This document shows, piece after piece, positions 10,845-22,309 of a stretch of 64,000 bases of DNA. The stretch is from Actinostola sp. cb2023 (Eukaryota; Cnidaria; Anthozoa; Actiniaria; Actinostolidae), in contig JAUJYZ010000667.1 in NCBI GenBank assembly GCA_033675265.1, forward strand, positions 62,001-126,000, written 5' to 3'. How positions within the stretch are numbered: the first letter of the stretch is position 1; every line of letters starts with the position of its first letter. Below the pieces are notes generated by a model, which saw nothing but the letters and a program-made list of their open reading frames with translations, was not told the origin of the DNA and ran no database searches. The translations under genes were made by a program, and so were the position numbers.

Positions 10845-11140
10845 AAAATAATAAAAATAATAATAATAATAATAATAATAAAATAATAAAATAATAAAAT
10901 AAATAAAATAAAAACAAATGAATGAATAAATCAATAGATAAATCAATAAATAAAGGGTACAGAAATTTAAAGAAAAAGAAATGATAAAAAGATTGAAGAA
11001 AGGAAATGAAAAATATGAAAATAAAGTGAAAATATAAATATTTGGTATACAAAATGATGAATAAATAAAGAAGGTATAAAAATAGGATGCAAGGGGAGGG
11101 GAGGGTGGCGAAGTAGGGAGGGGAGGGAGTGAAGGTGGTA
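10845..11140. repeat. Low-complexity A/AAT- and GGGA-rich interior
   Basis: AAT triplets at about 10857-10880 grade into purine-rich A/G sequence and a GGGAGGGGAGG run near 11093-11130. This is the non-coding middle of the foldback element. Confidence 0.7.
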
Positions 11141-11361
11141 AAGAACGACCATGGAGAAGGGATAGAACGTAAAGAGTGAAGGAATAGATAACAAGCAAAT
11201 AAAAAATGAATAACAGACAAAACCGAATGCTTGCAACGTTGCGAACACGCGCGAGAGAACAAACAATTTTGGCTACCGAGGAAAGGAACGGGAAGACCGT
11301 AGCAGAAAATATATAAAACCTTGGAAGGAGATCAGTGGGAATTAAAGCAAGTACCACATTT

Positions 11362-11540
11362 TGAAGTCGGAAATTTTGAAGTCGGAAATTTTGAAGTCGG
11401 AAATTTTGAAGCCGGAAATTTTGAAGTCGGAAATTTTGAAGTCGGAAATTTTGAAGTCGGAAATTTTCAAGTCGGAAATTTTCAAGTCGGAAATTTTCAA
11501 GTCGGAAATTTTCAAGTCGGAAATTTTCAAGTCGGAAGTC
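11362..11540 (-). repeat. 15-bp subterminal minisatellite, right arm
   Basis: About twelve units of GTCGGAAATTTTGAA (inner) and GTCGGAAATTTTCAA (outer). One GCCGG variant lies near 11410. It mirrors the left array of the same transposon. Confidence 0.9.
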
Positions 11541-11584
11541 AAAAAGTAGAAGTCGGAAATAGGTGGCCCTTCTCGGCTTTCGTA

Positions 11585-14088
11585 CAAACGGTGACTTTAA
11601 TGAATTCACTACCGAATTAAATAATATAATTCAAGCACTCAATAACAAATATCAAGTTTATATTCTTGGGGATTTTAATATTGATCTTTTACGGATTAAT
11701 TCACATTCTCCAACTGAGAACTATATAAATATGATTTATACTAATGGTCTTCTTCCTGTCATAACGAAACCTACCCGAATTACTAATCATACTGCAACTC
11801 TTATAGATCATATATATACCAACACACCTATCTCCCAAATTATTTCCGGTATAGTAACTGTTGAACTCTCTGATCATTTACCCGTGTTTTGTTTAGTAAA
11901 TTCATCGGACTGTGATAAAACCACATGCAAACAATACTACAGAGATTACTCACACTTTGAAGAAGTCAATGTTCTAAATGATATCAGTACGATTGACTGG
12001 GATACAATACTTGCCCCGAATAAAACCTTAAACGAAAAAACTCAAGATGCTATAATCAATATCTAAAATGTTGTTGACAAACATGCTCCAACAAAACATG
12101 CTTCTCGCTCTAAACAAAAGCAAATGAAGAAACCTTGGATTACCACGGGCATTCTTAAATCAATAAAAAAGAAACAAAAATTGTATAGGACCCATTTTCT
12201 TAGCAATGACCCTGTCAAAAAGAATGAATATAAAAAGTATGCCAACATATTATCACACTTAAAGAACAAGAATAAGGCTAACTATTTTAGTCTCCAATTT
12301 TCCAAAACTAAAGATAATCTTAAATCAACTTGGAAACTCATAGCTCAGCTTATAAAACGGAAAACTAAGGGTCAATCCTTCCCAACTCGTCTTATATCCA
12401 ACGATCAAACTTTTACTAAGGAATCTGATATCGCTGATGAATTGAATACATTTTTCACTAATGTAGGACCTAACTTAGCTGACAAAATAAAAACTGACCA
12501 TATAGCAATTAATCCTACTGATTACATTACTCACTCTCCATCTTCTAGTTTTGTCCTCCAACCAGTTACCGCATTACAAGTATCCTCTCTCTTTTCTAAA
12601 CTGAACGTAAATAAAGCCTATTTAGACATACCTAATAAAATGATTAAAATTGCAAGTGGACTATTGTCAGTCCCTTTTACTCAATTATTCAATGAATCAA
12701 TCTCATCTGGAATCGTACCTGATATATTCAAAATTTCCAGGATAACCCCATTGTTTAAAAGCGGAAATGCTACAGATCCAGGGAATTACAGACCCATTTC
12801 AGTCATTTCTCCCTTTAGTAAAGTTTTAGAAAAACTTGTTTACAAGCAACTTATGTCTTTTCTAGATAAACAAGAAATACTTTTTAAGTATCAATTTGGG
12901 TTTAGAAAGGGATACTCAACAGAGCATGCTATCTTAGAAACAGTGGCTAACTTAAAAACAGCTATCGATGAGAAGAAGATAACGTGTGGAATTTTCCTCG
13001 ATTTTTCTAAAGCTTTCGACACCACCAATCACGACATACTCCTAGAAAAAATGTACAAATATGGAATTCGTGGACTGCCACTCATATGGTTCTCAAGTTA
13101 TTTAAATAATAGAAAACAGTTTGTTAAAATAGGAAATGTTGAATCATGTTTTCAAACTGTCAAATGTGGAGTTCCGCAAGGTTCGACACTTGGACCTTTA
13201 TTATTCCTACTATATATCAATGATCTTCCTAATTCGTCCAATAAATTGATATTTAGAATTTTTGCCGATGACACCAACATTTTTTATTCCTCTAAAAACT
13301 TGAATGAATTGGAAAGGACCCTTAATGATGAACTTGTCAATGTCATTAATTACTGTGCTGTCAATAAACTCTCTATTAACTTTAAGAAAACAAATTATAT
13401 GATTATTAGCTCCCCTAAGAAAAAAACAAACATATCAATAACTACATGCAATATCGAGCACAAATCACAAATTAAGTATTTAGGTATTTTTATTGATAAT
13501 CACTTACAGTGGGGTGCCCAATTAACCTATGTCAATAACAAGCTAGCAAAAAATATTGGAATTCTAAGAAAACTGAGATATTATGTTTCTCTCAACACGA
13601 TTAAACATCTTTACTATACCCTCATCTATCCCTACCTGAACTATGGTCTTATGAGCTGGGGTGCTGCTTTTCAGACAAAATTAAAGTCAATCAAATCAAA
13701 ACAAAATAATTGCATTCGTTCAATCTTCTTTGCAAAAAAAAGAGAAAGTGCCTCCTCCTATTACAAACTCCTTGAAATTCTCAAGCTTGAAAATGCCTTC
13801 AAGCTCAAAATTTCCTTAACTGTCCACCGAACCAAATCTACCCCAGAATGTTTCCCAGAGATCTTCCCTGAACTTATTCCACCGGCATCGTCAACTCATA
13901 AATATAATACAAGATATGCAGCCAATGATAATATTTCCAGGCCAGCCTCTAGAACAAATTATGGTCTCACTCGATTTAAAGCTATTGCTTCAAGGATATG
14001 GGAAGATATTCCTATTAAAATTAAATTATTATCTTATAATAGCTTTAAAAAGAAATATAAATATTATCTTCTTCATCACCAAGATTGA
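11585..14088 (+). pseudogene. LINE ORF2, endonuclease C-terminus and reverse transcriptase
   Basis: The frame resumes with the endonuclease motifs YILGDFNIDLL and SDHLPVF. A TAA stop at 12064-12066 interrupts it in the same frame. From 12124 an open stretch of about 650 residues carries the reverse transcriptase: FKISRITPLFKSG, GFRKGYSTEHA, FLDFSKAFDTTNHDILL, GVPQGSTLGPLLFLLYIND and the catalytic FADDTNIF. A thumb and C-terminal region follow (YLGIFID, LNYGLMSWG). The polymerase part could still be translated if started internally, but with the endonuclease split it is not autonomous. Confidence 0.9.
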
Positions 14089-15380
14089 TTTGGTTAGTTA
14101 ATTTTAAAACAGTTTAATTGTACATGTATGCATGTACGTTCATGTTACTGTGCAATACGGTAGTGTTATTTCAGTATTACATTAATAATATTAATAGTTT
14201 ATTTCTATAATAATAAATGGTTGTAATAGTATGAATAATAGAATATTTAGATTGTCAGTTTTATCTGTGATGTATCAGCTTATCTACTTAGATTTGATAT
14301 GTAATTTCTTCTTCTACATTTTGTTATTGCCGGTTTGTATGTTTGCGTTTTCCTTCTGTAGTAATTTTTATAATAATCAGTGTCAATAAGATATTATATT
14401 TATATAAGATATAGTTTATTAATACATTGTCAATACATCATTTTCTATTATTGTTGTTAGACTCTCTCGGTTATTATGCCTGTTGTAGTGGCTGACTCGA
14501 AAGCCTTTGCTACTTCAGCCACTACGCACATTCTCTAATACATCAACAATTTATTCCATCCTATTTTATGAGTTCAAATTTTACTGTATATTAAAAAAAA
14601 TGTAATTTAATAATTTATGAATAGTGCAAATAAAGAACTGAACTGAACTGAACTGAATCAAATGCCGTTCTGCAGCTGCACTTACAACTCACCGATACAT
14701 TTGAATACATTATAATAACTTATGCATTTGGAACGGCCCTTGGACAGCACGCCGTTTGTCTCGGACTCGACCCATAGGCGTATTATTCGACTTACCTAGG
14801 CGTGCGGTACGCCTGATCCGTTCCAAATTAAATAGACCGTTCCAATTCGAACCAGATGCCGTTCTTTTCATGTACTTTATTGCAACAATTAGGAACGGTA
14901 CATGAATAATTCGACGTTTGTTCTTAGCCTTAGTTTTAATAAAAAACTGCCAAGCTTTCGGGCTAAGTTCTTCAGGGCTAAATGATTTTAATCTTAAAAG
15001 ATCTAATTACAACGGCAATTAGTATACTAACACAAACAAACGCCACCAAACAAGCAAGCTCGTGCGAAACAAACTGAACAAGCTCGCGCAAAGCAAGCAA
15101 AATCGAACACCGCTAGAGTTACTGAATACTAGAGTAAATAGAATGAATGATAAAGGTGCGCGAGGAATAGAAATGAAATAGTAACGTAAGATTTGAAAAT
15201 AATAAATAGAAAGGTAGCCAATGCGCGATGAACTATAAAAATATAATAAAATTGGGTAAACGAATGAATGAATGAACGAATGAATGAATGAAAGAATGAG
15301 TAAATGAATGGATGGATGAATAAAACATATAAATAGACAGCACAATTATTACTTGTTAATTAGTGGCATTTCATTCCTGT
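14089..15380. other. LINE 3' UTR, then AT-rich sequence with a GAAT-type simple repeat
   Basis: The LINE 3' UTR runs to about 14657. From 14660 to 14940 short CCGTTC/GAACGG motifs recur, suggesting another degraded repeat. At 15260-15325 there is an AATGAATG-type microsatellite. No gene. Confidence 0.5.
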
Positions 15381-15990
15381 TTTATATATATTGAATAGCT
15401 TCTTTTTCGACATAAATCATGAAATCTACCGCCGTATAAACACATTGAACTTAATTAAATAATACTAAATGAAGCAAAACTCACAAACAACAAACGTAAG
15501 ACTAAAATAAACATTATACTAAATATTTATACCAACTTTGCTGGCGTTAACCCGCTTTAAGGGGAATTTTCGATTATTTAATTACCCATAGTGCACCCGA
15601 TATATTGATATATTGATATTTCGTAGCGGCCATAATTTTTGCAAATGACTGTATATATAATTATATGGATTAAATATATAGTAGAGAAAGAGACGCAGGC
15701 AACCTCTGACTTTTCCAAATAATGTATTAACGTTTCGGAAACGTCATACAATATTTAGAACAGTCAGAGGTTGCCTGCGTCTCTTTCTCTACGTTATATT
15801 TAATCTATTTATATGGAGAGCAGACTGTGAATTCCTTCTGGAATCCTTCTACTTGAAGCTCGTCGTTGGCCTACCTTTTCCTATATTCAAGTTTTTCATA
15901 TATATCAATAATATGAATATGAATATGCGATTAACAAAGATTGATTAAACAAATGTGTTTTTGTACGTCCTGGGCAGCGTCCTTTTATAC
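15380..15990. mobile_element. Flank shared by satellite-bearing elements (left side)
   Basis: It contains a block also found beside the second array (TTTTCGACATAAATCATG, about 15409 and 22344), the ATTGATATTTCGTAGCGG block at about 15615 that recurs at 20060, 35965 (inverted) and 36170, and an inverted pair, GAGGTTGCCTGCGTCTC and its complement, around 15690-15790. These conserved flanks suggest that the arrays are carried by a dispersed element rather than being plain centromeric satellite. Confidence 0.6.
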
Positions 15991-15997
15991 CGGGACT

Positions 15998-18660
15998 TCG
16001 TGTTGAATGGAATATGTTCATTAGTACAAGTACATGGCACACAGCTGTCAATGAACTTCGTGTTTAAGGGAATATGTTCATTAGTACTAGTACATTGCAC
16101 ACAGCTGTCAATGAACTTCGTGTTTAATGGAATATGTTCATTAGTACTATTACATTGCACATAGCTGTCAATGAACTTCGTGTTTAATGGAATATGTTCA
16201 TTAGTACTATTACATTGCACACAGCTGTCAATGAACTTCGTGTTTAATGGAATATGTTCATTAGTACTATTACATTGCACATAGCTGTCAATGAACTTCG
16301 TGTTTAATGGAATATGTTCATTAGTACTATTACATTGCACACAGCTGTCAATGAACTTCGTGTTGAATGGAATATGTTCATTAGTACAAGTACATGGCAC
16401 ACAGCTGTCAATGAACTTCGTGTTTAAGGGAATATGTTCATTAGTACTAGTACATTGCACACAGCTGTCAATGAACTTCGTGTTTAATGGAATATGTTCA
16501 TTAGTACTATTACATTGCACATAGCTGTCAATGAACTTCGTGTTTAATGGAATATGTTCATTAGTACTATTACATTGCACACAGCTGTCAATGAACTTCG
16601 TGTTTAATGGAATATGTTCATTAGTACTATTACATTGCACATAGCTGTCAATGAACTTCGTGTTTAATGGAATATGTTCATTAGTACTATTACATTGCAC
16701 ACAGCTGTCAATGAACTTCGTGTTTAATGGAATATGTTCATTAGTACAAGTACATGGCACACAGCTGTCAATGAACTTCGTGTTTAAGGGAATATGTTCA
16801 TTAGTACTAGTACATTGCACACAGCTGTCAATGAACTTCGTGTTTAATGGAATATGTTCATTAGTACTATTACATTGCACACAGCTGTCAATGAACTTCG
16901 TGTTTAATGGAATATGTTCATTAGTACTATTACATTGCACACAGCTGTCAATGAACTTCGTGTTTAATGGAATATGTTCATTAGTACTATTACATTGCAC
17001 ACAGCTGTCAATGAACTTCGTGTTTAATGGAATATGTTCATTAGTACTATTACATTGCACACAGCTGTCAATGAACTTCGTGTTTAATGGAATATGTTCA
17101 TTAGTACAAGTACATGGCACACAGCTGTCAATGAACTTCGTGTTTAAGGGAATATGTTCATTAGTACTAGTACATTGCACACAGCTGTCAATGAACTTCG
17201 TGTTTAATGGAATATGTTCATTAGTACTATTACATTGCACACAGCTGTCAATGAACTTCGTGTTTAATGGAATATGTTCATTAGTACTATTACATTGCAC
17301 ACAGCTGTCAATGAACTTCGTGTTTAATGGAATATGTTCATTAGTACTATTACATTACAGCTGTCAATGAACTTCGTGTTTAATGGAATATGTTCATTAG
17401 TACTATTACATTGCACACAGCTGTCAATGAACTTCGTGTTTAATGGAATATGTTCATTAGTACTAGTACATTGCACACAGCTGTCAATGAACTTCGTGTT
17501 TAATGGAATATGTTCATTAGTACTAGTACATTGCACACAGCTGTCAATGAACTTCGTGTTTAATGGAATATGTTCATTAGTACTATTACATTGCACACAG
17601 CTGTCAATGAACTTCGTGTTTAATGGAATATGTTCATTAGTACTATTACATTGCACATAGCTGTCAATGAACTTCGTGTTTAATGGAATATGTTCATTAG
17701 TACAAGTACATTGCACACAGCTGTCAATGAACTTCGTGTTTAATGGAATATGTTCATTAGTACTATTACATTGCACACAGCTGTCAATGAACTTCGTGTT
17801 TAATGGAATATGTTCATTAGTACTATTACATTGCACACAGCTGTCAATGAACTTCGTGTTTAATGGAATATGTTCATTAGTACTATTACATTGCACACAG
17901 CTGTCAATGAACTTCGTGTTTAATGGAATATGTTCATTAGTACTATTACATTGCACACAGCTGTCAATGAACTTCGTGTTTAATGGAATATGTTCATTAG
18001 TACTATTACATTGCACACAGCTGTCAATGAACTTCGTGTTTAATGGAATATGTTCATTAGTACAAGTACATGGCACACAGCTGTCAATGAACTTCGTGTT
18101 TAAGGGAATATGTTCATTAGTACTAGTACATTGCACACAGCTGTCAATGAACTTCGTGTTTAATGGAATATGTTCATTAGTACTATTACATTGCACACAG
18201 CTGTCAATGAACTTCGTGTTTAATGGAATATGTTCATTAGTACTATTACATTGCACATAGCTGTCAATGAACTTCGTGTTTAATGGAATATGTTCATTAG
18301 TACAAGTACCTTGAACACAGCTGTCAATGAACTTCGTGTTTAATGGAATATGTTCATTAGTACTATTACATTGCACACAGCTGTCAATGAACTTCGTGTT
18401 TAATGGAATATGTTCATTAGTACAAGTACATGGCACACAGCTGTCAATGAACTTCGTGTTTAAGGGAATATGTTCATTAGTACTAGTACTAGTACATTGC
18501 ACACAGCTGTCAATGAACTTCGTGTTTAATGGAATATGTTCATTATTAGATACTATTACTATTACATTGCACACAGCTGTCAATGAACTTCGTGTTTAAT
18601 GGAATATGTTCATTAGTACTATTACATTGCACACAGCTGTCAATGAACTTCGTGTTTAAG
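15998..18660 (-). repeat. 60-bp satellite array, about 44 units, with 360-bp higher-order repeat
   Basis: The unit contains GAATATGTTCATTAGTAC and CACAGCTGTCAATGAAC. Variant units (ACAAGTACATGG followed by TTTAAGGG, then CTAGTAC) recur at 16021, 16381, 16741 and 17101, exactly every 360 bp, so six-unit blocks were amplified together. The pattern loosens after 17340, where one unit lost 6 bp. Because 60 is divisible by three, long open frames exist on both strands: a minus-strand 20-residue period with NEHIPLNTKFIDSC, and a plus-strand one with NFVFNGICSLV. I treat these as by-products, not proteins. Confidence 0.93.
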
Positions 18661-19976
18661 CACAGGTAGCCCAAGCTCAGTATCAGTGGCGTAAATACAG
18701 TAAATGTATAGGCTTTCTTGTTCTGGTGTACTTGAATAAATAAATAAAAAATCGTTTGCCTTTATTCGCCTCGTACTTGTTCCTTGTGTTGTCCTTTACG
18801 TCTGTAGGAATTTCTAGGCCATTCCGCTTGAAATTGAGAGAGTTACGGTGGTTTAAAAAAAAATTCCCTACCAGTAAGAAAATATAGAAGGTAGGTCACT
18901 CATGGCCGCCAGCGAACTCACATGGTTCCACTCAAATGCTCGTAAATCTCTCGAAACTAGACATAACGCCAAATTTCTTTCGGTAAACTGTAGTCCAATA
19001 CAAGTCCGATAAATCACATCGCCATTCCCTTCTCTTACTCATCGCTATCTGCATCCAAGAGCAAGGTTTTTGTGATTTTCATCGGCAACATGAACCTCTG
19101 TACCTTCAAGTCTGACACGGATTTTGAACGGCCGTACAAAAAATGCACACACCGGGGAGGGACAGAGGTACATTTGACACTTGAATAACATTTCTGTACC
19201 CTCCCGTGAGGATTGCAACCATATCTTGTCAGAGATTATAACAAAACTCTTTTCTTCGAATTCGTGTTGATTTTCAATACCCCATTTGGAATTTGCTCCA
19301 AAGGCCTTTTCCTTGAAATTGACAGAAGAAATACTGTAATCTATGATAGAACGAAATTTTATTCAAGTGTCAACTTGATTAGATTCTTATATTCTGCACG
19401 TTCGTATTTTGAACGAGCTTCACGCTCCTGGACGACACGTGTTGAAATAAACTATTGTATTGTATTGTACCTCTGTCCCTCCCCGGTGTGTGCATTTTTT
19501 GTACGGCGTTCAAAATCCGTGTCAGACTTGAAGGTACAGAGGTTCATGTTGCCGATGAAAATCACAAAAACCTTGCTCTTGGATGCAGATAGCGATGAGT
19601 AAGAGAAGAGAATGGCAGTGTGATTTATCGGACTTGTATTGGACTACAGTTTACCGTAAGAAATTTGGCGTTATGTCTAGTTTCGAGAGATTTACGAGCA
19701 TTTGAGTGGGACCATGTGAGTTCGCTGGCGGCCATGAGTGACCTACCTTCTATATTTTCTTACTGGTAGGGAATTTTTTTTTAAACCGCCGTAACTCTCT
19801 CAATTTCAAGCGGAATGGCCTAGAAATTTCTACAGAGGTAAAGGACAACACAAGGAACAAGTACGAGGCGAATAAAGGCAAACGATGTTTTATTTATTTA
19901 TTCAAGTACACCAGAACAAGAAAGCCTATACATTTACTGTATTTACGCCACTGATACTGAGCTTGGGCTACCTGTG
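18661..19976. mobile_element. Long-inverted-repeat (foldback) element inside the satellite
   Basis: Arms of about 510 bp, 18661-19171 and 19467-19976, form an almost perfect palindrome around a 295-bp spacer. The ends are CACAGGTAGCCCAAGC and its complement. The satellite motif GTTTAAG is duplicated at 18654-18660 and 19977-19983, giving a 7-bp target duplication. The spacer has no transposase. The element contains TTTATTTATT-like stretches and a conserved TGGCCGCCAGCGAACTC block. Confidence 0.9.
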
Positions 19977-20102
19977 GTTTAAGGGACTGTTAATTAGTAC
20001 TATTACATTGCACACAGCTGTCAATTACCCATAATACACCCGATATACCGATATATTGATATTTCGTGGCGGCCAGAAATTTTGCAAATGACTGTATATA
20101 AG
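19977..20102. repeat. Remnant of the 60-bp satellite and its flank
   Basis: After the foldback element, one partial satellite unit (AGTACTATTACATTGCACAC) continues into the ATTGATATTTCGTGGCGG flank. This shows that the element was inserted near the right end of the array. Confidence 0.75.
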
Positions 20103-20405
20103 TATACACCTATTTCAATAAAGGTTGTCGAGGACATCAGTCAATAGGTTATACGTTGTCAGTTCCAAGACCGAACTGTATTATGGTAACAGCTTGAATA
20201 GCTAAATAGTTATGAAAGGCTGTATGATATCGTACCTATTTCAATTTCAACAGGCCAAGACAAATTTTGAATCGAATTTTATGGAATATTTATGGCATAC
20301 ATGTCATTTAAGCTGCTACCACAATGCAGTTCGGTCTTGGAACGACCTATAACCTATTGCCTATGGACAGATGTCCTCGACAACCTTTTTTGAAATAGGT
20401 GTATA
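20103..20405. mobile_element. 303-bp MITE with TATACACCTATTTC ends
   Basis: The left end reads TATACACCTATTTCAATAAAGG; the right end is its near complement. A second matching inner block (GTTGTCGAGGACATC) follows on each side. A TA duplication is plausible. Non-coding. Confidence 0.75.
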
Positions 20406-20584
20406 TTTTATCCAACTCGTAAGAAAAATCTGTGAATTTCAAAAAAAAATCATTGTTATCATGTACATATTTATTTATTTATGAAGAATGCTGAATTACC
20501 GAAACGTTAGATACATTATTTGGAACAGTCAGAGGTTGCCTGCGTCTCTTTTTCTGCTATATATTTAATCGTTTCCCGACTGGG

Positions 20585-20947
20585 GTAGGGGGGGGGGGGG
20601 GGGGGGGGGTAAGGGTGGGGGTATTCCCTTTGTCCAAGTGCTAGGGGTAATCGGCGGTCGGTTTTGAAAACGGCCCCTAAAAGGTACGCATAAATTAAAA
20701 GAGCTGTTGAAGCCATGTTGATTTTAACCCCTAAATATGGCGAAAAAGTGATTGTGCTGATATCGTTTTTTAAACACTGACTGGACAACGTCTTTCTTCT
20801 GTTCATTTATGTTTGTTTAATAAAAAAAATAATTAAAAAGTCACCCTAATAGGTACGGAGTCATGTTACGTAACTGATTTTGAGTCGGAACCCCTAAAAG
20901 GTCCACACAGGAAATATTTTCAACCCTAAAAGGACCGGACAAAGGGA
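20585..20947 (-). mobile_element. Poly-G-capped element, copy 2 (one end lost)
   Basis: A pure G run at about 20587-20609 is followed by TATTCCCTTTGTCCAAGTGC, then TAGGGGTAATCGGCGGTC. This matches the right end of the copy at 29837-30225 in inverted orientation. Inside are repeated CCTAAAAGGT motifs, and the far end stops at ACAAAGGGAG without its C cap. Confidence 0.8.
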
Positions 20948-21409
20948 GAACGGACGGAACGATTCAAGTTCAAGAATCTGATCTGTTTTCATCTTCAGCA
21001 GTTATTTCTCGATCTTCATCGAGAGCATTACGAGAAGCTGTAAACGAAATAAGACTTCTACCGAAGCCAGTGGGCAAAAATCTCCAACAAATCTATCCTG
21101 TTGTGCAGCTGTTGAATTACCACTCGCTGCTCTGGTTTGAATTCCAAATTAAAGTGAGTTTCTTGATACAACATTCAAAACACTGTTAATACGCCACTTT
21201 GACTAGCGATGTATCAAGCTTGACAAGATGATTGACGCCTCGTAGTTGTGGAGTCGCTTGCCATTTTGATTTCTTTCGAGAGATTTGATTGGATGATGGA
21301 CGATTTGTGACGCTTTTCAGGAGAATTGCAAAATTGATCAGTAAAATATCGCGTCAATAAAGGATTTTTTGAAAAAGAAATCCTTGTAGTTATTTTATCA
21401 AATAAATAT
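20948..21409. other. No gene seen
   Basis: A mixed-composition stretch. A short frame on the minus strand around 21214-21447 overlaps the palindrome family described next and is not taken as coding. Confidence 0.4.
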
Positions 21410-21571
21410 AAAACAGTTTTCCGTTTAAAATAGCCTGATCTAAACACTTGGGATGTTGGGAGAACACTTAATTGAGAAGCTGGAAACCACTCCGCTTCGC
21501 GTCATGGTTTCCTACGCTTCTCTGATGTTCTCCTAACCGGCCTCCCTGATAAAACGGAAAACTGTTTTATA
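21410..21571. mobile_element. Diverged copy of the TATAAAAC hairpin family
   Basis: The ends ATAAAACAGTTTTCCG and its complement enclose GATGTTGGGAGAACAC and GATGTTCTCC. This is the same layout as the better-preserved hairpin at 23713-23919. Confidence 0.65.
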
Positions 21572-21765
21572 GTATTGTAAATTATACCAACACGCCCCCA
21601 TGTTTGCTTCTCCGCGTAGCATGTGCAGGTTGTGATGTGTAGATTGATCATGGAGCAGTAGTTTCTACACTCATTTAAGGCAAGTTTAAATGTATTTAAA
21701 TGTCTTAATTTCGACTACTCTCGAGTTAAATTTAGTGCTTTACTCTTCCTCTCCTCGGTCTTAGG

Positions 21766-22187
21766 CCGCTTTCCACGCTAACGCCTTTTGGATTGACAAC
21801 ACATGCATTTCGATGTGTGCTTGGTCTTGCGTCAACACTAAAACCATCGAGAACGCTGATTGTTCTCATCGAAAACGCATACATTCGTAAACACTCTTCA
21901 GAGTGAAAACGTAGCCATATCGTATTAGTGTGGACACGAAGGATTTCGAAAACACTGACGTCACACCTGGTGTTCTCGGTGAAAAAAAAGTAGCATTTTC
22001 CATTGTTTTAGTGTAGACGCAAGTCCAAAACGCATCGACATGTATCGTTTGTATGCAAACGAACAAGCATTATTGTGGACGTGTGAAAACGATTCTAAAA
22101 CGCTAGAGTGGACGCGAACCTTTTGATACATTTTCGATAAAATGAAAACGTAGACTTTCGTACACGCATTAGTGTTACACAAGCCAC
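21766..22187. mobile_element. MITE with GTGTGGACG-type internal repeats
   Basis: It starts GGCCGCTTTCCACGC and ends in TTAGTGTTACACAAGCC. Motifs such as AGTGTGGACACG and AAAACGTAG recur inside on both strands. It resembles, in style, the element at 58029-58334. Superfamily not determined. Confidence 0.5.
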
Positions 22188-22309
22188 CAAACATCAAGTG
22201 AAAATCATAAGAGTAAGACATTTCTTCGCCGACAGACTAGATTTCTGGTCTTTTTTATTATCCGGCAAAGTTTCAAGCAGGTATTTGTTCAATTCTATCT
22301 TAAACGTTT

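Larger units (their letters stand above)
9751..11584. mobile_element. 1.83-kb foldback transposon with 15-bp subterminal repeat arrays, inside a LINE
   Basis: Inverted ends ACGAAAGCCGA and its complement, about 55 bp, are followed inward by arrays of a 15-bp unit, TTGAAAATTTCCGAC (outer) and TTCAAAATTTCCGAC (inner), at 9803-9950 and mirrored at 11362-11540. The target duplication CAAACGGT lies at 9743-9750 and 11585-11592, and the LINE protein frame gives the exact empty site. The interior is non-coding, with AAT microsatellite and purine-rich stretches. An 8-bp duplication fits hAT among others; the superfamily is not settled. Confidence 0.9.
8308..14660 (+). mobile_element. Near full-length CR1/L2-type LINE, nested and broken
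   Basis: Order: ORF1, then ORF2 with an APE-like endonuclease, reverse transcriptase and a C-terminal domain, then about 570 bp of 3' UTR ending in a short CTGAA-type tandem tail at about 14637-14657. A microsatellite tail instead of poly(A) is characteristic of CR1/L2-type elements of the Jockey superfamily. ORF2 is interrupted by a foldback transposon at 9751-11584, at least one frameshift and two early stops. The 5' boundary of the element lies upstream of 8308 and was not fixed. Confidence 0.85.

Noticed and set aside
10737..11609. 290-codon frame rich in Phe, Tyr and Leu
   Set aside because: It spans a minisatellite and low-complexity purine/pyrimidine sequence inside a foldback transposon; composition, not homology, keeps it open.
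15945..17300. 451-codon open frame on the minus strand
   Set aside because: It is pure 60-bp satellite; the opposite strand is also open, and frame openness follows from the repeat period. The repeat is reported, not a protein.
17324..18583. 419-codon open frame on the minus strand
   Set aside because: Same satellite array, same reason.
15998..18660. CRISPR-like array
   Set aside because: Units are contiguous 60-bp repeats with no unique spacers, in a genome with introns and LINEs.
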